This document shows positions 35,811 through 47,639 of a stretch of DNA of 64,000 nt, in pieces. Within the stretch, counting starts at the first letter, position 1, and each line of letters begins with the position of its first letter. The stretch comes from Acanthosepion lycidas (Eukaryota > Mollusca > Cephalopoda > Sepiida > Sepiidae): assembly GCA_963932145.1 (NCBI GenBank), contig OZ010616.1:56212392-56276391 (forward strand), read 5' to 3'. Under the pieces are notes generated by a model. It was not told the DNA's origin. It saw nothing but the letters and a program-made list of their open reading frames with translations, and searched no databases. A program made the position numbers and the translations under genes.

Positions 35811-36143
35811 AAACTTGGACTGTTGTGTCTACAAAAACGGAGTGTCAAAAGGACCGTTTTTCATTGATACTGCTATTATTTTAATCACTTTCACTCCTCA
35901 GCAATGTTTGTTGTTTTAAAATGCAATGATTAGAATTTTAATAAAACCTAAGCATATGATGAAAGTGTATATATGATTTTTTTTGTTCTTGAGAATGTAC
36001 AACAAAAATATTAATCATTATTTAACTACCAAACTTAGTGGTCTAAAATGGTATGACCTGATAAATTTATAATTTATTTTCTATGATCATATGCCATGTT
36101 TTCTACTATATCAAACACAGTAGACCAGATCCAGTGTGATATA

Positions 36144-36895
36144 CTGTGATGACTAAATTGTCACCATTTTATATTAGGTTGGTGCAAAAATAATATCGTT
36201 TTTTGACGTATTTTTTAACGTCAAAAAACGATATTATTCTTGCACCAACCTAATAATTTTAATTTTGGCATGTGCATTGTTTGCTTTTGATTTTGTCAAC
36301 TGCACAGTATATTAGGGTCAGTTTGGCACCCTCTATAAAAAAAAAAGAGCACCATGATGCAATCCACTCTGCCAGAAATTTATAAAAAGCATGTTGTTCT
36401 GCTTGGCATTCATGTCAGAAGCTCCAATACAAACATTTCAGAGTCTTTGGGTGTCAATATGAAGACAGTGCAGAGGATTCGGAAAGAGTAGGATGATATA
36501 TCCAGTCAACATCATGGTATTTGGAGTAATTACTAATGATGGTTACAGTATGCCTCCATTCATTTGCCTATAGGGCTTCAGACTCGACAAGGAAGCCTAT
36601 ATCAAGTGCCTTGAGGAAGTAGTGCAGCTCTGGGTCAAAAGGGTGCCTGCTGGAAGACCCTATATCTGACTCTGCACCATGCCATACAAGCAGGAAAACT
36701 TAGTCATGTCTGCTGGACAATTTTTGCAACCACATCACCCTTTATATCAAGCCACCTAACTCCCCAGACTGCAACTCCCTTGATTATTATAAGTAAGGCA
36801 CAGTTGAGCAAGAGACCAACAAACTCCTTTTAGCATCAAAGATGAACTGAAGGGAAGGATTATGGCAGCATTCACCAACTTTTTTTTCCCTTGAT
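36144..36895 (+). pseudogene. maT-like (DD37D) transposase relic, copy 1
   Basis: A TA-flanked left end (ctgtgatgactaaattgtc) corresponds to the left end of the copy at 61,921. Broken + strand frames contain VFGVITNDGYSMPPFICL, GRPYI, then in one frame DSAPCHTS ... PPNSPDCNSLDYY. I count 37 residues between the two aspartates (with one stop), the spacing of maT-type Tc1/mariner transposases. A mariner MITE is nested near the left end (36,174-36,253). The right inverted repeat is missing; homology stops at about 36,890 in a T-rich stretch. Confidence 0.8.
36174..36253. mobile_element. Mariner-type palindromic MITE (80 bp), nested
   Basis: ttaggttggtgcaaaaataa at the left end and its near-exact complement at the right are flanked by TA on both sides. 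The arms meet at a short centre around gacgtattttttaacgtc. It lies inside the 5' untranslated part of the maT-like element, whose flanking sequence (ttgtcaccatttta and attttaattttg) is contiguous in the copy at 61.9 kb. Confidence 0.92.
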
Positions 36896-38560
36896 ACTGC
36901 AGTTTTCAATTTGGTTTTTCGGTTTTTAATTTAATATTTTTGCTTTCTAAGGAACCATTCATTTTTCTTATATAATGACAGCATATTCAGTTGTTGATGT
37001 CTGATTTTGTTTGAGATTGATAAATTTGCAACTTAGTACATTGAACTCGCAATTTCTCATGTTCTACCACTTCATCCTCAGCCCCTCAACCTCCGTCGTC
37101 TTTGGGTTGAGGTGTCCACTCGGTCCAAACTGAACTTAGGGGTAACTGGCTGTATGCTCCCTGAGTACCTGTAGATTATTTTGACCAGTCAACTCGTCAA
37201 GTCCTGCTCGCTTCCCATGCTGTGTTAGTTTTTAGATCCAGTAAGCAGGGTGTTGTCCATATGTTCACAGTCGACTGGGGATGTGGACATTTAACATAAA
37301 GGAGAAAAGAAAAAGAAAAAGACAAAATGCATCTAGCGAATTCCCAACAGAGAGAGGGTTTGTGTGTGATAAATGTGTATTGAATTCCCTGGGGTAGGTT
37401 AATAACTAATAGTCCCATCTCGTACAGACTTCTCAGAACAGAGGTTAGTCTTCTCTCTCTCCTCCAAAATTCTCCCGCAAATCTCTTGACTCACTGCGAC
37501 GATAGTCTCATGACTCTCTCGACTACAGTCTCTTTCCCCGACTCTGCTTTATTAGTGAAATCTCGAGTTAATATAGAAAAAGGATCAGCTGATCACAATT
37601 GACTCTCGGCCCGGCACACAACTATCACGAGTCCCAAAAACTATCCCTTGACATGTAAACCTATTCTCCAATTATTTACCTTATCTCAATCACGAGTTGT
37701 TCTTGCTTCAACAAAATTATACTTTGGGATATCTAAACATTGATTCAACCTTTTAATCAAAACAAATACTGTTAAACAAAACCAAGTATCTCGCCCATCC
37801 CCATTGTTTACTAGTGACCCCGGTTTAAAACATCATCTCCTGCCCTGAGATCGTGTTTCTCATCAGTAAACACACATCTTAACCCAAATTGTACTTTGAT
37901 ATATAAACACCGTTTCCATTTCCAGTCAATAAAAGTTATATTTGCATGTGTGCATTCATGTGGATGTGTGTGTGTGTATACCTCTCTCTGTTAAAATTTA
38001 TTTCTGGTTCAATTTTAAAAATATTCATATGGACTAAAAGAAAAGAAAATATTTTTTCTAAATATGTAATTTCTATGTGCTTTTATTCAGTGAATTATTT
38101 TTTTTACAGCGAGTTAAAATGATATTTTACTTTGAACAGCCAAAAGTGCGAAATGTTTTTCTCAGGACTAAATTTTACATGTTACTTTGTTTCACAAAGT
38201 CAAAATGACTAATCTTTATCAATATTTTGAAATTGTACACTCATTTAGAAGATACCTTAAACTACAACCAGGAAGATGTTCATTTCTTCTCTGGCCCATG
38301 GAAACAAATTCTTTCAAAAATTATAAAGTAATAAAAAAATGATCAACTGATAGTAATAAATGTGAGGTAAAAGAACTTTCAAAATATTGAAACTTCTGTC
38401 TGACACTGACAGACATTTGAAATCAATGAGTTATTTTTTCCCTTAAGTAAATTTATGTTTTTATCTTGCAAATACACCTAAAATTAAATATTAAAAATAA
38501 TTAAAAGCTTTTAATTTAATTTGTAGAATATGTATATTTCCAAATCTGTGAATGTCACCT
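36896..38560. other. GC-richer unique-looking region, no gene assigned
   Basis: Between about 37,040 and 37,900 the sequence is richer in GC and CpG than its surroundings (for example tcaacctccgtcgtctttgg). It has no recognisable coding motif. The minus-strand ORF of 73 residues at 37,197-37,418 shows no known family. A solo LTR or an old exon are both possible, but I found no TG...CA ends with a duplication. The rest is AT-rich. Confidence 0.4.
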
Positions 38561-39020
38561 GTTCTTTTTTAGACACACATTTTAAAACTGAAATTAAAAA
38601 AAGTGTATTCACTAGATAAAACCATAAAGATATTTGTAAAAATAAAATGAATTAATTTTCCTTGTTTAGAAGAATTTAATAAGCTGAAGGGTTAACACCC
38701 ACTGAACACTAGTGGCTAAAAAAGAATAATTTTTACTTTGGGTTAAAAAAAAATGATATGCAGTTTTGAAAATATACACATTTTTTTAAAATTGAAATTA
38801 AAACTTACTTTATTTTTTTAACATCTAATTTTAGGTGTATTCACTGGATGGAAACATATTACATAATTTTATTTGTAGAAAACAATTTTACACTAGAAAT
38901 TCACATATCTGTAAATATACACATTTTAAAAGTGAAATTAAGATCTATTTTAATTATTCTTATTATCTAGGTGCATTCCCTAGATAAAAACCTAATTTAT
39001 TTATTAAAAAAAAAAACTTC
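38561..39020. repeat. Diverged tandem repeat, about three copies
   Basis: A module containing atacacattttaaaa, gaaattaa, then ggtgtattcactagataaaa recurs near 38,570, 38,770 and 38,915 with variable spacing. Function unknown. Confidence 0.6.
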
Positions 39021-39766
39021 ATTCATTTTTCTTGTTTGCAACAACTTTATTTCATGACTGGTGTACTGGCATACTAAAAAACCCTTACAAAAATCTGACC
39101 CTAAAATTTAATATTAATACGAAACTGGCAACTATTTTTTTAATTTGTACTCGCTATTTTGTTGTTAACTTAATTTTACCACAAAAAGTTTTTTTTTTTA
39201 AAACTGAAAAAATAGATTTCAGACATCATGTATTTCTTTTTTTTTCTTCTTCATTTCTTTTTCTTTTTCCCTTACAATGGTACAAATGTTGATAAAATTT
39301 AATTTTAACATCTGAAAGATTTTTTCAATAGTGTTTCTTTGAATATGGTAACTCAGTTGTGATAAACTGAATGATTTCAGCCTCATAAAAAATTTCGATG
39401 ATGTTTCATGTGTGAAGATGAAACTGAAAAAAGGTGGTTTTTCCGTTTAACCACCCATCTCTAGTTGAAGCCAATAGCAATTTTATTGAATAGATTTACT
39501 CATTAGATAATTTTGCATAATTTTGAATACCTGTTAAAATGAGATGTCAGTTTTATTTACATTTTTGAATAATTTAAAAAACAATTTATCCATGGCAAAA
39601 TTTTGCCATTTGTATTTTAACCTAAGTAAGGTTAGATTATTCAATGTTATCAAACAAAATTATCCATTTAAAACTTAAAACTGTTTCAGTGTTTAGGTTA
39701 AGTTAGTTGTCCTGTTTTCTGTTGTTATTCATTCAGTGTTTCATCATTCATACAATAAAAAAAAAA
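39021..39766. other. AT-rich spacer
   Basis: T-rich tracts and short ORFs without motif; nothing recognised. Confidence 0.5.
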
Positions 39767-40150
39767 AGAGTCTCTGATGCATTATGGTGGCTGTAGTAAG
39801 AATGGTAAATATGAATGTGTTGTTTTGGTGCAAGGATTATTGTGGTATGTTTGGGTAAGTGATTGTGGCTAGCTAAGTTTAAGTATAAGATAGATGAAGA
39901 CCAGCCTTCAGCATCCCCCATTTTTGGCCTTGTGCCATATTTGTACATATATGGATACTAGTTTGGGCTCCATAGAGTCTCTGGGGTATTATGGTGGCTG
40001 AAGTAAGAATGCTGTGTTTTTTTGGTGTAAGGAATATTGTGTTATGTTTGGGTCAGTCATTATGGCTAGCTAAGTTTAAGTATAAGATAGATGAAGACCA
40101 ACCTTCCCCATCCCTCATTTTGGCCTTGTGCCACATTTGTACATTTTTTT
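39767..40150. repeat. Direct tandem duplication of about 200 bp
   Basis: gagtctctgatgcattatgg at 39,767 and gagtctctggggtattatgg at about 39,975 start two related copies. Both contain ggctagctaagtttaagtat, agatagatgaagacca and ggccttgtgcca. The copies differ by substitutions and small gaps. Confidence 0.85.
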
Positions 40151-41429
40151 TATACACTAAATATCATTAAAGGCCATTACAGACAAAAAATGAGTACAAC
40201 AAATTTCAAAGTCTCTTAAAAATCTAATAGTTGTTCAAGAGATATGTTTCAAATAAATTAGTAAATATAAGGATTTATTAACTGATCTTTGTAAAAATGA
40301 TGCTTATCTTTTGCTTAAAACAGCAAATATAATGTTGATTTATACACAGTAACCTATGAGGTGTTATGAAGCTTATAGTTCAGAAACAGTAGTCTTCTAC
40401 TGTCACCCCATGACTTTTAAAAAGTACATGAAAAATTAAACATGAAGGATCATTACAACAATCTAGAAATTATAGATTATGTTCAAAAAATATCTTTAAC
40501 AAATAGTTTAAGAATATAATTTTTTATTCTATACATTTTTATGAAACTTAGTAGAATTAATAATTTTATTATTATACTACATCAGAAATATTTATGTTAT
40601 AGTAAATATTTAATTTCACCTAATAAGATTTTTTAATTATTTTGATTTATTAAACTAATGAAATTGCTAGTAAAAATATTAGGAAAATTGATAAAGTGTT
40701 ATGAATCAACAGTTTTAATTGATTGCTTTCATTTTGATTTTCTTTTCAGTCTAAATTTAAAAAATATAATCACCACCAAAAACACCATGCAATTTTTAAA
40801 AAAAACTTAAAATGCTAAGATTTTTTTAAATTTAAAATAGTCAAGAAACAGTCTTTTCTCACATTAAATTTAATTAAATTTTCAGCATTTATTCAATGGT
40901 TAATCAGATTTACATTTAGATTATTTCATTAGAAAACCTTGTAGAATTAGAATATTCAATTCAGTTACACCAACCTTTAATTATTCAATGGCATACAAAT
41001 GATATCTTCATTTTTATTTTCTATCTAACATTGTTTTAATCATAATAAAGAAATTTATAAGTTAGAGGCATGAAATTCCAAAAATTTAGTTGGCCCTGAA
41101 AAGGACAATTTATTTTTTATTTTACTGTCCATTCTTCCTCTTTCAATTGCTTTCTTCCTCATACCATTTATAGAATGTTACTTAATTTTTGAGTTTCCGT
41201 ACAAAAAAATAATGTAACTGTTGTCATAATGAAATAAATAAAATTCTTTTAAAAAATTTTCACATTATACATTTTTGATTCTTCAGACATATTTATTTAA
41301 TAACAACAATAATAATAAATAGTTGAGTTAATATTATTATTAATAATAATAAATAGTTGAATTCAAGGTAATGTAAGATAAAGAACAAATAGGAAATGTT
41401 TATCAATCGAACATGTTTCAGTTTTATTA
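40151..41429. other. AT-rich spacer, no gene seen
   Basis: Very AT-rich, with an (AAT)n cluster at 41,300-41,360 in two imperfect copies around aataataaatagttga. No coding signal. Confidence 0.55.
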
Positions 41430-43080
41430 AAACTTTACCAGAAACTGAGATATGGAGAAAAAGAAGAAAGAAATTCTGGTATTTTTACTTGCGAAAAAAA
41501 AATTCTTGAAACAAAACTAACTGGTGGAAATATCATCAAAGGAATTAATACTTGGATAATTTCTCTGCAACACTATTCTTCAGCATTCTTAGATTGGAAT
41601 AATACAGAATTAGATAGGAAAATGTATAAATTACTATAATATGCATAAGGTTTTGAATCTAAACAGTGATGTTGATAGGCTGTATATTTCATGGACGAAG
41701 TGGAGTTGCAGAAGGTTAATGAATGTTGAAGAAGTCATGTCATTAGCTGTTCTAGGTTTTTGTTATGCATGCCAGCAGTCACCAAAAGTGTCACTCACAT
41801 CAGAGCAGCAGAAATTAGTCTCGTATTCACAAAGATAAAAACATACTTGACAGGAAATAAAATGTACACAAATAACAGGAAATGCATGGTAAACTGTATG
41901 TTAATTTCATACAATTTATTCATATTTTTCTAGTGTGTATTGGTGTGTGTACTTTTTAAGTACAATGTGATAAAAGGGAGAAGTCATTCCATATTATTAC
42001 ACACCATATCACAGAGAGAAGTTTGACATGTGTTGCCCATACCAAGGTTTGTCATGAAGAGATTGAATTTAACATCTTTTAGAGGGATGTCCATATTTCC
42101 AACAGGAGTAGATTTGTTGCGTGATGGGAATATTTTTTATTATTTTTATTTTTTATTTAATTTATTCTAAACTAAGTTTAAATATTGTTTTATTTTATAT
42201 TATTTATAATTTTCATTATTATTATTTTATATTTTATTTTTATTCATTTATAATAATAATGTCCCTACACTGGCACTTGAAAATTATGTTAAAATTTATC
42301 ATAAATTGCTTCTAACAGCTGTACAAAGAGTGGATGGGGATTTGGAAGTATACAATGTTGTGCCAGTCACTGTAGAAAAGTAATAGGGAGAAGTGGCATG
42401 ATAAATTAAAAGAAAACAAGCTGCATGATCATGAGCAGACAAAAATAATTGCAGAACCTGAGAGGTGGCCTTTGGATAAAAGACGATTTTTAAAGGGAGA
42501 AAAAGAGTCACTCAAATTTGTAGCACAGGAGCAAGCCATCGGAATGAATGAAGTCAAGGCCAGGGTAGACAGTGAATACAGTAAGCTGATGAGACAGGTA
42601 ACCACATACTCACCTAATGACAGGTCATGTCATTAAAGACTGAAAACCTGACCTTATAGTTCTAAATAAGGAGAATAGCAAGTGTCAAAGTATTGATTTT
42701 ACTCTTCCATATGAGACAAGAGTGGATGCTGAAACAGAACAGATTGAAAAATGCTAGGATCTGGCTTGGGAGTTGAAGAAGCTAGAGAACATGAATGTAG
42801 AATTAATTCCTATTAGTAATGGGTGCAATTGGAACTTCACCTAGAAAAATGAAAAAGTGCTTAGGGTAAATTGAAATTTAGACCAAAATACCAGAATCTG
42901 ACTTGAGAGCTGAAGAAGGTGAATGTAAAACTAATTCTTGTTAGTAATGTGTGGTGTGCTTGGAAGATTAACTAGAAAACTGATAAAGTGTTTTGAGAGA
43001 AGATTGTAGAACTCCAGAAAACTGCCATCATTTAATCTGCAAGGATTCTGTGAAAATTTCTTGTAAGGATTGTTGTTGAC
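41430..43080 (+). pseudogene. Second R2/NeSL-like LINE, C-terminal half, heavily decayed
   Basis: On the + strand: KLTGGNIIKGINTWIISL and LDWNNTELDRKMYK (41,515-41,630), then HKVLNLNSDVDRLYIS and RRLMNVEEV (41,642-41,740), matching the post-RT DVDRLY...GGRGL region. Then, after about 450 bases without homology, ERWPLDKRRFLKGEKESLKF (42,455-42,515). Finally an endonuclease-end segment VLNKENSKCQSIDFTLPYET then ELKKLENMNVELIPISNG (42,658-42,830). The last segment is partly repeated at about 42,900-42,990. Stops and indels are frequent. It is a different lineage from the minus-strand LINE at 24-28 kb. Confidence 0.72.
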
Positions 43081-44420
43081 AACATACCTCAAGAAAAGAA
43101 TTTCCATTGACTATGTTGATGTGTGACACTGTTATAATAAGCGTTTGGTTGCAAAAGTAAAGGAATAACAAAGATTAGGTTTTTCGAATAATGTGTCATT
43201 GTTTAATATATAATAAGCTGTCTTAGAGAGTGGAATCAGAATTACCAAGGTGACAGCATTGGCAATGAGGAATGGTATTGTTGGAAATTGACAGATCTCC
43301 TGTGTTGGTTTGACTTTGGTCACCGTATATGATTGTTTGCATGTATTGGTTGATTGAGGTCACAGTGGTGGATCGATTTGTTGGTTGTCAAGGTGATGAG
43401 GGATTGTCATAGCTGGTAGGCCTGTTCTATGAAATGGTTGTAGCACAAGTGGCTTGCGTGCTTTTTTGCAGAATCAGAGTCGCTTGCTTACAGAAGCAGA
43501 GTTGCTTGCTTGCGAAGTCATAGTCGCTTGCTTATGTCGTCAGACTTGTTGCTTGCTGGTAGGCCTGCATTTCTACGAAATGCTGGTAGTATGAGTGTGT
43601 TGCATACTTGCAGACTCAGTTTTTTCACTGGTGGAGTCGTTTGCTCGTGGTGTTGGATTTGCTGTGGTGATGATTTTGGCAACAAGGGAGGTTTACAGAA
43701 TGAATCAGAAAGAGATTCTAATTGCAATGGAGTATAACAACACCAACATAATAATGATAATAATAAAACTCTTGTTACGAACAATAAGAGGATGAATTTA
43801 AAAATTGCACTGAAAAATTACATGAAATTTTTTTAAAAATAGATAATCAGTGTGGATTTTTTTTCTTATCAAATCTGAAAGAAAATGTTTGTTAAATTAT
43901 GCAAGCATCATCTTTGAACAAAAATTATTTTTTGAGTTTTATTTTTAATGAATTATTATTCAGAATGAATTTTCAGGAGTTTCAAACTTGATATTGCATA
44001 TTTATTTATTTTTACTGAAATAATATCTTCATGGATTTTTCTTCATATAACTAAAAAAAGATTTTGTGAACACTTACCCTAAGTTAAAAAGTATAGAAAG
44101 AAAAGATGAGTAAAAGCTGACAAAAATATTTCCACACAGTTTTCTAATAAAATAACCTAATTAGTATATAATTAATCTGTTCAATGAATAAGTGGTGTAA
44201 ATTTAATTTATCAGATAATTCCCTGATATTTGGCAAGTTTATAAAACAGGAGATAGTATTTTTTTTCTTTAATTTTGGTGGTATCTACTGTTGATTGATA
44301 CTAAACTTGAACAATATTTTCAAAAAGTGAACAGTTTTCATCAAAACACTATAATTTGTCTATTTGGAACTTATTGCAAAGCTGCATGATAAACAACATT
44401 TTTATTTTTCCCATTCAAAA
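43081..44420. other. Unassigned; contains a 147-bp-spaced direct repeat
   Basis: ggtaggcctgttctatgaaa at about 43,417 and ggtaggcctgcatttctacg at about 43,559 head two related segments rich in gcttgctt words. An aataaaactcttgttacgaa stretch at 43,763 resembles an LTR end but has no partner. From 43,800 on it is AT-rich with no feature. Confidence 0.45.
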
Positions 44421-44424
44421 ACAG

Positions 44425-46235
44425 TAAAAATAGCTTGTTTTCATTCCTAACTCTTGAACAATCAACATAGAGCTGGCTGTGAGAAAAGCTGGGTTCCATC
44501 AGATGAAGTCCAGTTACTTTCAGTGATTATCCTTGGGACTTATTGATTGACATTGCATAGCACACTCTTGCTGGAAACTGAAGTCTTTTTAACTCAAAGG
44601 AAGATCTGGAAGAATTAAGGAGATTCTTGGAATTAAAACTCTTTCCTTCTTTCCTGGACCAGTAAAGATCTTTGCTTCAAAAAGCTTGAGGAAGCATCTT
44701 CTTGACAAATAACCTTGTTGCATTACAAAACTTTGGAGGATCCAGATTTCTCAATAGCATAACTGGCACATTTTCTTTTAGTTCCAGTTTGTGTGATGGC
44801 ATTCCAGGAGGATTCAATGACTTCAGGAAGTCTATTGGATAGTTCACTACCTGCTCTTTTTCAACCATAATGTCAATGGAAAAGTACTTCATGCTTTTGT
44901 TTGGAATTTCTTCATAGTTTAATTCCTGGGAGTTAATATGGCTCCATCACAAAGCCAGTTTGAATCCATGAGATAGTGTGTAATGTTTGGATAAACATGG
45001 TTAATTAAGTCTTGGATACTTGAGACTGAAATTCCACAGCCATTTGGAAGTGAAATATCTCAATTTTGGTCCATTTTGATGGTTCCATTGTTAAGCTGAA
45101 ACAACAAAGCAGCAAATCTTCCTGCTTCAAGGTCACCTGTGATTCTAACTCTCATGTTTGTTTTCAGGCTGAGTCTTTGAACATGGCTCCAGATGTAAGA
45201 ATTTTTCAGGCAAACATTGAGTTCATCAGCTGAAGTTCTTCTTGCAATTACTGGTTATGTTTGTCTAAAATCACCAGAGTTTAGCACAATGATACCTTCT
45301 ATGATTTGTGAATTCTGTCTAATGTCTGAGTATTTTGTCCAGGGCGTCAAATGTTCGCTTCTTGTGAAGCTTGTCCCCTTCAGTAGCTTAGCCAAGTTGG
45401 TTCCTTTTTTGATGTTGCAAAGAGGGGTTTCATTGAAGTTCAAATCCAATAGAAGTTTGAAGTTGCTGTGTGCTGTATGCCTGCTGATGATGCTACTTCC
45501 TTTGGAGTTTCACTGTAGATAAAAGAAAGTTAGTTACAAAAGTTTACCAGTACCTCCAGGTGCATAGTGTGCAAATTCCTCCTTGGAGGGATTTTGTATT
45601 ATTTATCATCTCTCAGTTGTGTCTCTGTCCTTGGACAGAGTGTGCTCAGGAGCTTCTCTGTCAAAGGACAGAGGGGCAACTGAGGAAAATTATACTGAAG
45701 AGGTGCCCAGCCCTGGGGAACAACTGCTCGAAGCTGCGCCCTCCCATTGCAGAAGAGGGAGTGATCGGTGCTCACACCAAGGCCAGTGCAACCGACAGTT
45801 GTGGGGACTGAGGGGAATTTTTTACCCTGCCTTGGTGCACACGCTTGGGTCCCCTCATTAATCTGACCTTGTGTCACATCTCATTCTTATGGGGGAATGA
45901 GTAAACACCGTAGTACCTCCAGGTGCATCCAAGAAGAAAATCCCTCCATTGTTGTTGCTGATGTTATCAAGGACCTTCTGATAAACTTGCTGTTGGTCTT
46001 GGTTCAACAGGGGCTCATTGTTTTGAACACATTGCTGCAGTTCTTCCATGTTGTATCCTGTATCTCTCAAAATTCCTCTGTTGATTTGTCCAGTTTCTCT
46101 GTTTGGATTTGGCAGATCAAAATTGCTGAGATCTCCTTGAGCCAAGTTCATCACTTTGTTTCCAATTTCACAGAGAGATAAATTTGTAATCTGAGGATCC
46201 AATTTCAATCCTGGATGAGCAAACAAATTGCATTT
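44425..46235 (-). pseudogene. Helitron Pif1-like helicase pseudogene
   Basis: Minus-strand fragments in order: LCEIGNKVMNLAQGDLSN and NNEPLLNQDQQQVYQKVL, then FFLDAPGG leading to Walker A (APGGTGK at 45,543-45,563). Then motif III GDFRQ near 45,260-45,280, ADELNVCLKNSYIW and LKTNMRVRITGDLEAGRF near 45,110-45,230, and DIMVEKEQVVNYP, LNPPGMPSHKLEL and PVMLLRNLDPPKFCNATRL (44,690-44,890). Last comes a final block resembling INKSQG and a QLYVDCSR-like end near 44,470-44,540. These are the helicase motifs of the Rep-helicase protein of autonomous Helitrons. The Rep nuclease half is absent and frames are broken. An unrelated 346-bp sequence splits the Walker A region. It might be a relic of an autonomous partner of the small Helitrons at 22-29 kb, though relationship is not shown. 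Confidence 0.85.
45566..45911. mobile_element. 346-bp insertion in the helicase, flanked by 17-bp direct repeats
   Basis: agtacctccaggtgcat occurs at 45,549-45,565 and 45,912-45,928, on both sides of a GC-richer, non-helicase sequence. The duplicated word is host helicase coding sequence (the APGGT segment), so it looks like a long target-site duplication, as left by SINEs or other target-primed insertions. No poly(A) or pol III boxes are obvious. It contains an imperfect hairpin with arms ctcagttgtgtctctgtcc and its inverse at about 45,609-45,685. ORFs in it are not recognised. Confidence 0.7.
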
Positions 46236-46258
46236 GGAGTATATAAGATTTTTAAAAA

Positions 46259-46405
46259 TTAGAGAGTTGTGTCCTTTTGATTGAAAAAATGCGACACAAA
46301 CATTTTTGCATTTATTATATAGATATTTAAAGTTAGAGAGTTGTGTCCCTTTAATTGAAGAAATATGACTGACATTTTTGTATTTATTAGATGGATATTG
46401 ATTAA
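46259..46405. repeat. 74-bp tandem duplication
   Basis: ttagagagttgtgtcc starts at 46,259 and 46,333, and both copies continue through gcatttattatatagatatt-like sequence with several substitutions. Confidence 0.85.
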
Positions 46406-46965
46406 ATGTTGATCTTTTTCAGTCAAATTTTAGAGAAAATAATGTTTTATTATGCAAGCATCAGTTGTCAGTATTTTATTTATTTTTAGTAAATGTATTA
46501 ATTTGGGCAAGTTTCAGGACAAATTTTCATTTGATATTGTATATTGTACAATTTTTTTTACAGAAAATTTTAATTTTATTTAGAAGTTAACTGTGAAAAA
46601 AAAAAACGTGAATAAGAATACAATACTCCTACCTAAAAATAAATAGGAATGAAGCTGACCAAATAAAAACATTTTTCAAATGACCTATTCAGTATAAAAT
46701 TAATTTATTAATGATTAAGTACTGAAAATTTAATTAATTCCTTAATATTTGATTTAAAAAAAAAACAAAAAAAAACTGTAGCGTTTTTTTACTTTTTTTT
46801 TTCATTCTCGATAGAGCACACACATTTTGGCAATTTAATCAATCACAATCATTGCCTAATTTTCCAAGAGATGGACTTAGGTATATGCATTGAAACAATT
46901 ATTCGTTATCAAAACAGTAATCACTACTCTTTACTAGGATAAGTAAGTCATCGAAATAAGATTCG
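46406..46965. other. AT-rich spacer with poly(A)/poly(T) runs
   Basis: Contains homopolymers near 46,595, 46,757 and 46,790. No gene recognised. Confidence 0.5.
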
Positions 46966-46974
46966 TGTGGGACA

Positions 46975-47205
46975 TTAAAAAATGTCTGCGACTCTCAGGT
47001 AACTTAATTTTGTTCACGTGGTCTTCAACATCGCCATGAGGACTTTCTATGGTGATTTTCTAAGTGTAGCTTAGACGTGGCACAAGGCTGAAAGTATGAG
47101 GCACCCAGTGAGGATCGAACTCGCTAAGTCGTAATTGTTCTACTAACAAGACAAGCTTGCTAAACACCACTTCGAGGTGTCCCATGAGGGTTTCCAAGGG
47201 AGCCA
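46975..47205 (-). mobile_element. tRNA-headed SINE candidate, minus strand
   Basis: Read on the minus strand, a gtggtgtttagcaagcttgt segment (imperfect A box, near 47,150-47,175) is followed by gagttcgatcctcac (B box gttcgatcc, near 47,103-47,118) and then a cactgggtgcctcatacttt body. The tRNA-like head is about 70 bases and the body continues to about 46,975. Terminal repeats are not visible. Confidence 0.55.
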
Positions 47206-47281
47206 TGTGACCATCGGTTGAAAGTTAATAATAGTCTCTAACCGAAAAGGCCAACTAAAAAATGTAAAAAATGTAGATAAA

Positions 47282-47348
47282 GAAATGTTCATATTTTCTT
47301 TTGCTGCAAGGAAACTTTCCTTGCAGCAAAAGAAAATATGGACATTTC
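47282..47348. repeat. Near-perfect 33-bp-arm hairpin
   Basis: gaaatgttcatattttcttt and the next 13 bases pair with the immediately following complement around a single C, with one mismatch in 33. Such a compact inverted repeat can extrude as a cruciform or fold as an RNA hairpin. It is 570 bases upstream of the TOMM5 start. No TA or other duplication marks it as a MITE. Confidence 0.9.
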
Positions 47349-47639
47349 TAATGCGTAGAGACAATAAAAGAAAAAAATTTAAGAAGTAAGCAAGCTAGAA
47401 ATTCTTTTTTTATATTTTTTTGTGAAAATTAAAATAATTTATCTTATTCTAATTATTCATTAAACAAACACCCACTTATAGCAAATTTACACGTTCAGGT
47501 TTTTAAACTGTTTTTTGATCGTGTATCAAAGTTTTGTCACCTGTATTTCCTATTTCAGATAGCTGACACGTGTTCCTACAATTTGGAAGAGAGGTAGTAG
47601 GTGACACAACTTTCGGTCCACCCTGTACATTAAATTATT

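Noticed and set aside
36896..37930. Solo LTR or host exon in the GC-richer region
   Set aside because: Composition is suggestive but I found neither TG...CA termini with a duplication nor a splice-flanked frame.
43131..43795. LTR with aataaaactcttgttacgaaca end
   Set aside because: A TG start (tgttataataagcg) and an AATAAA near the right end are suggestive, but no flanking duplication or inverted termini were found.
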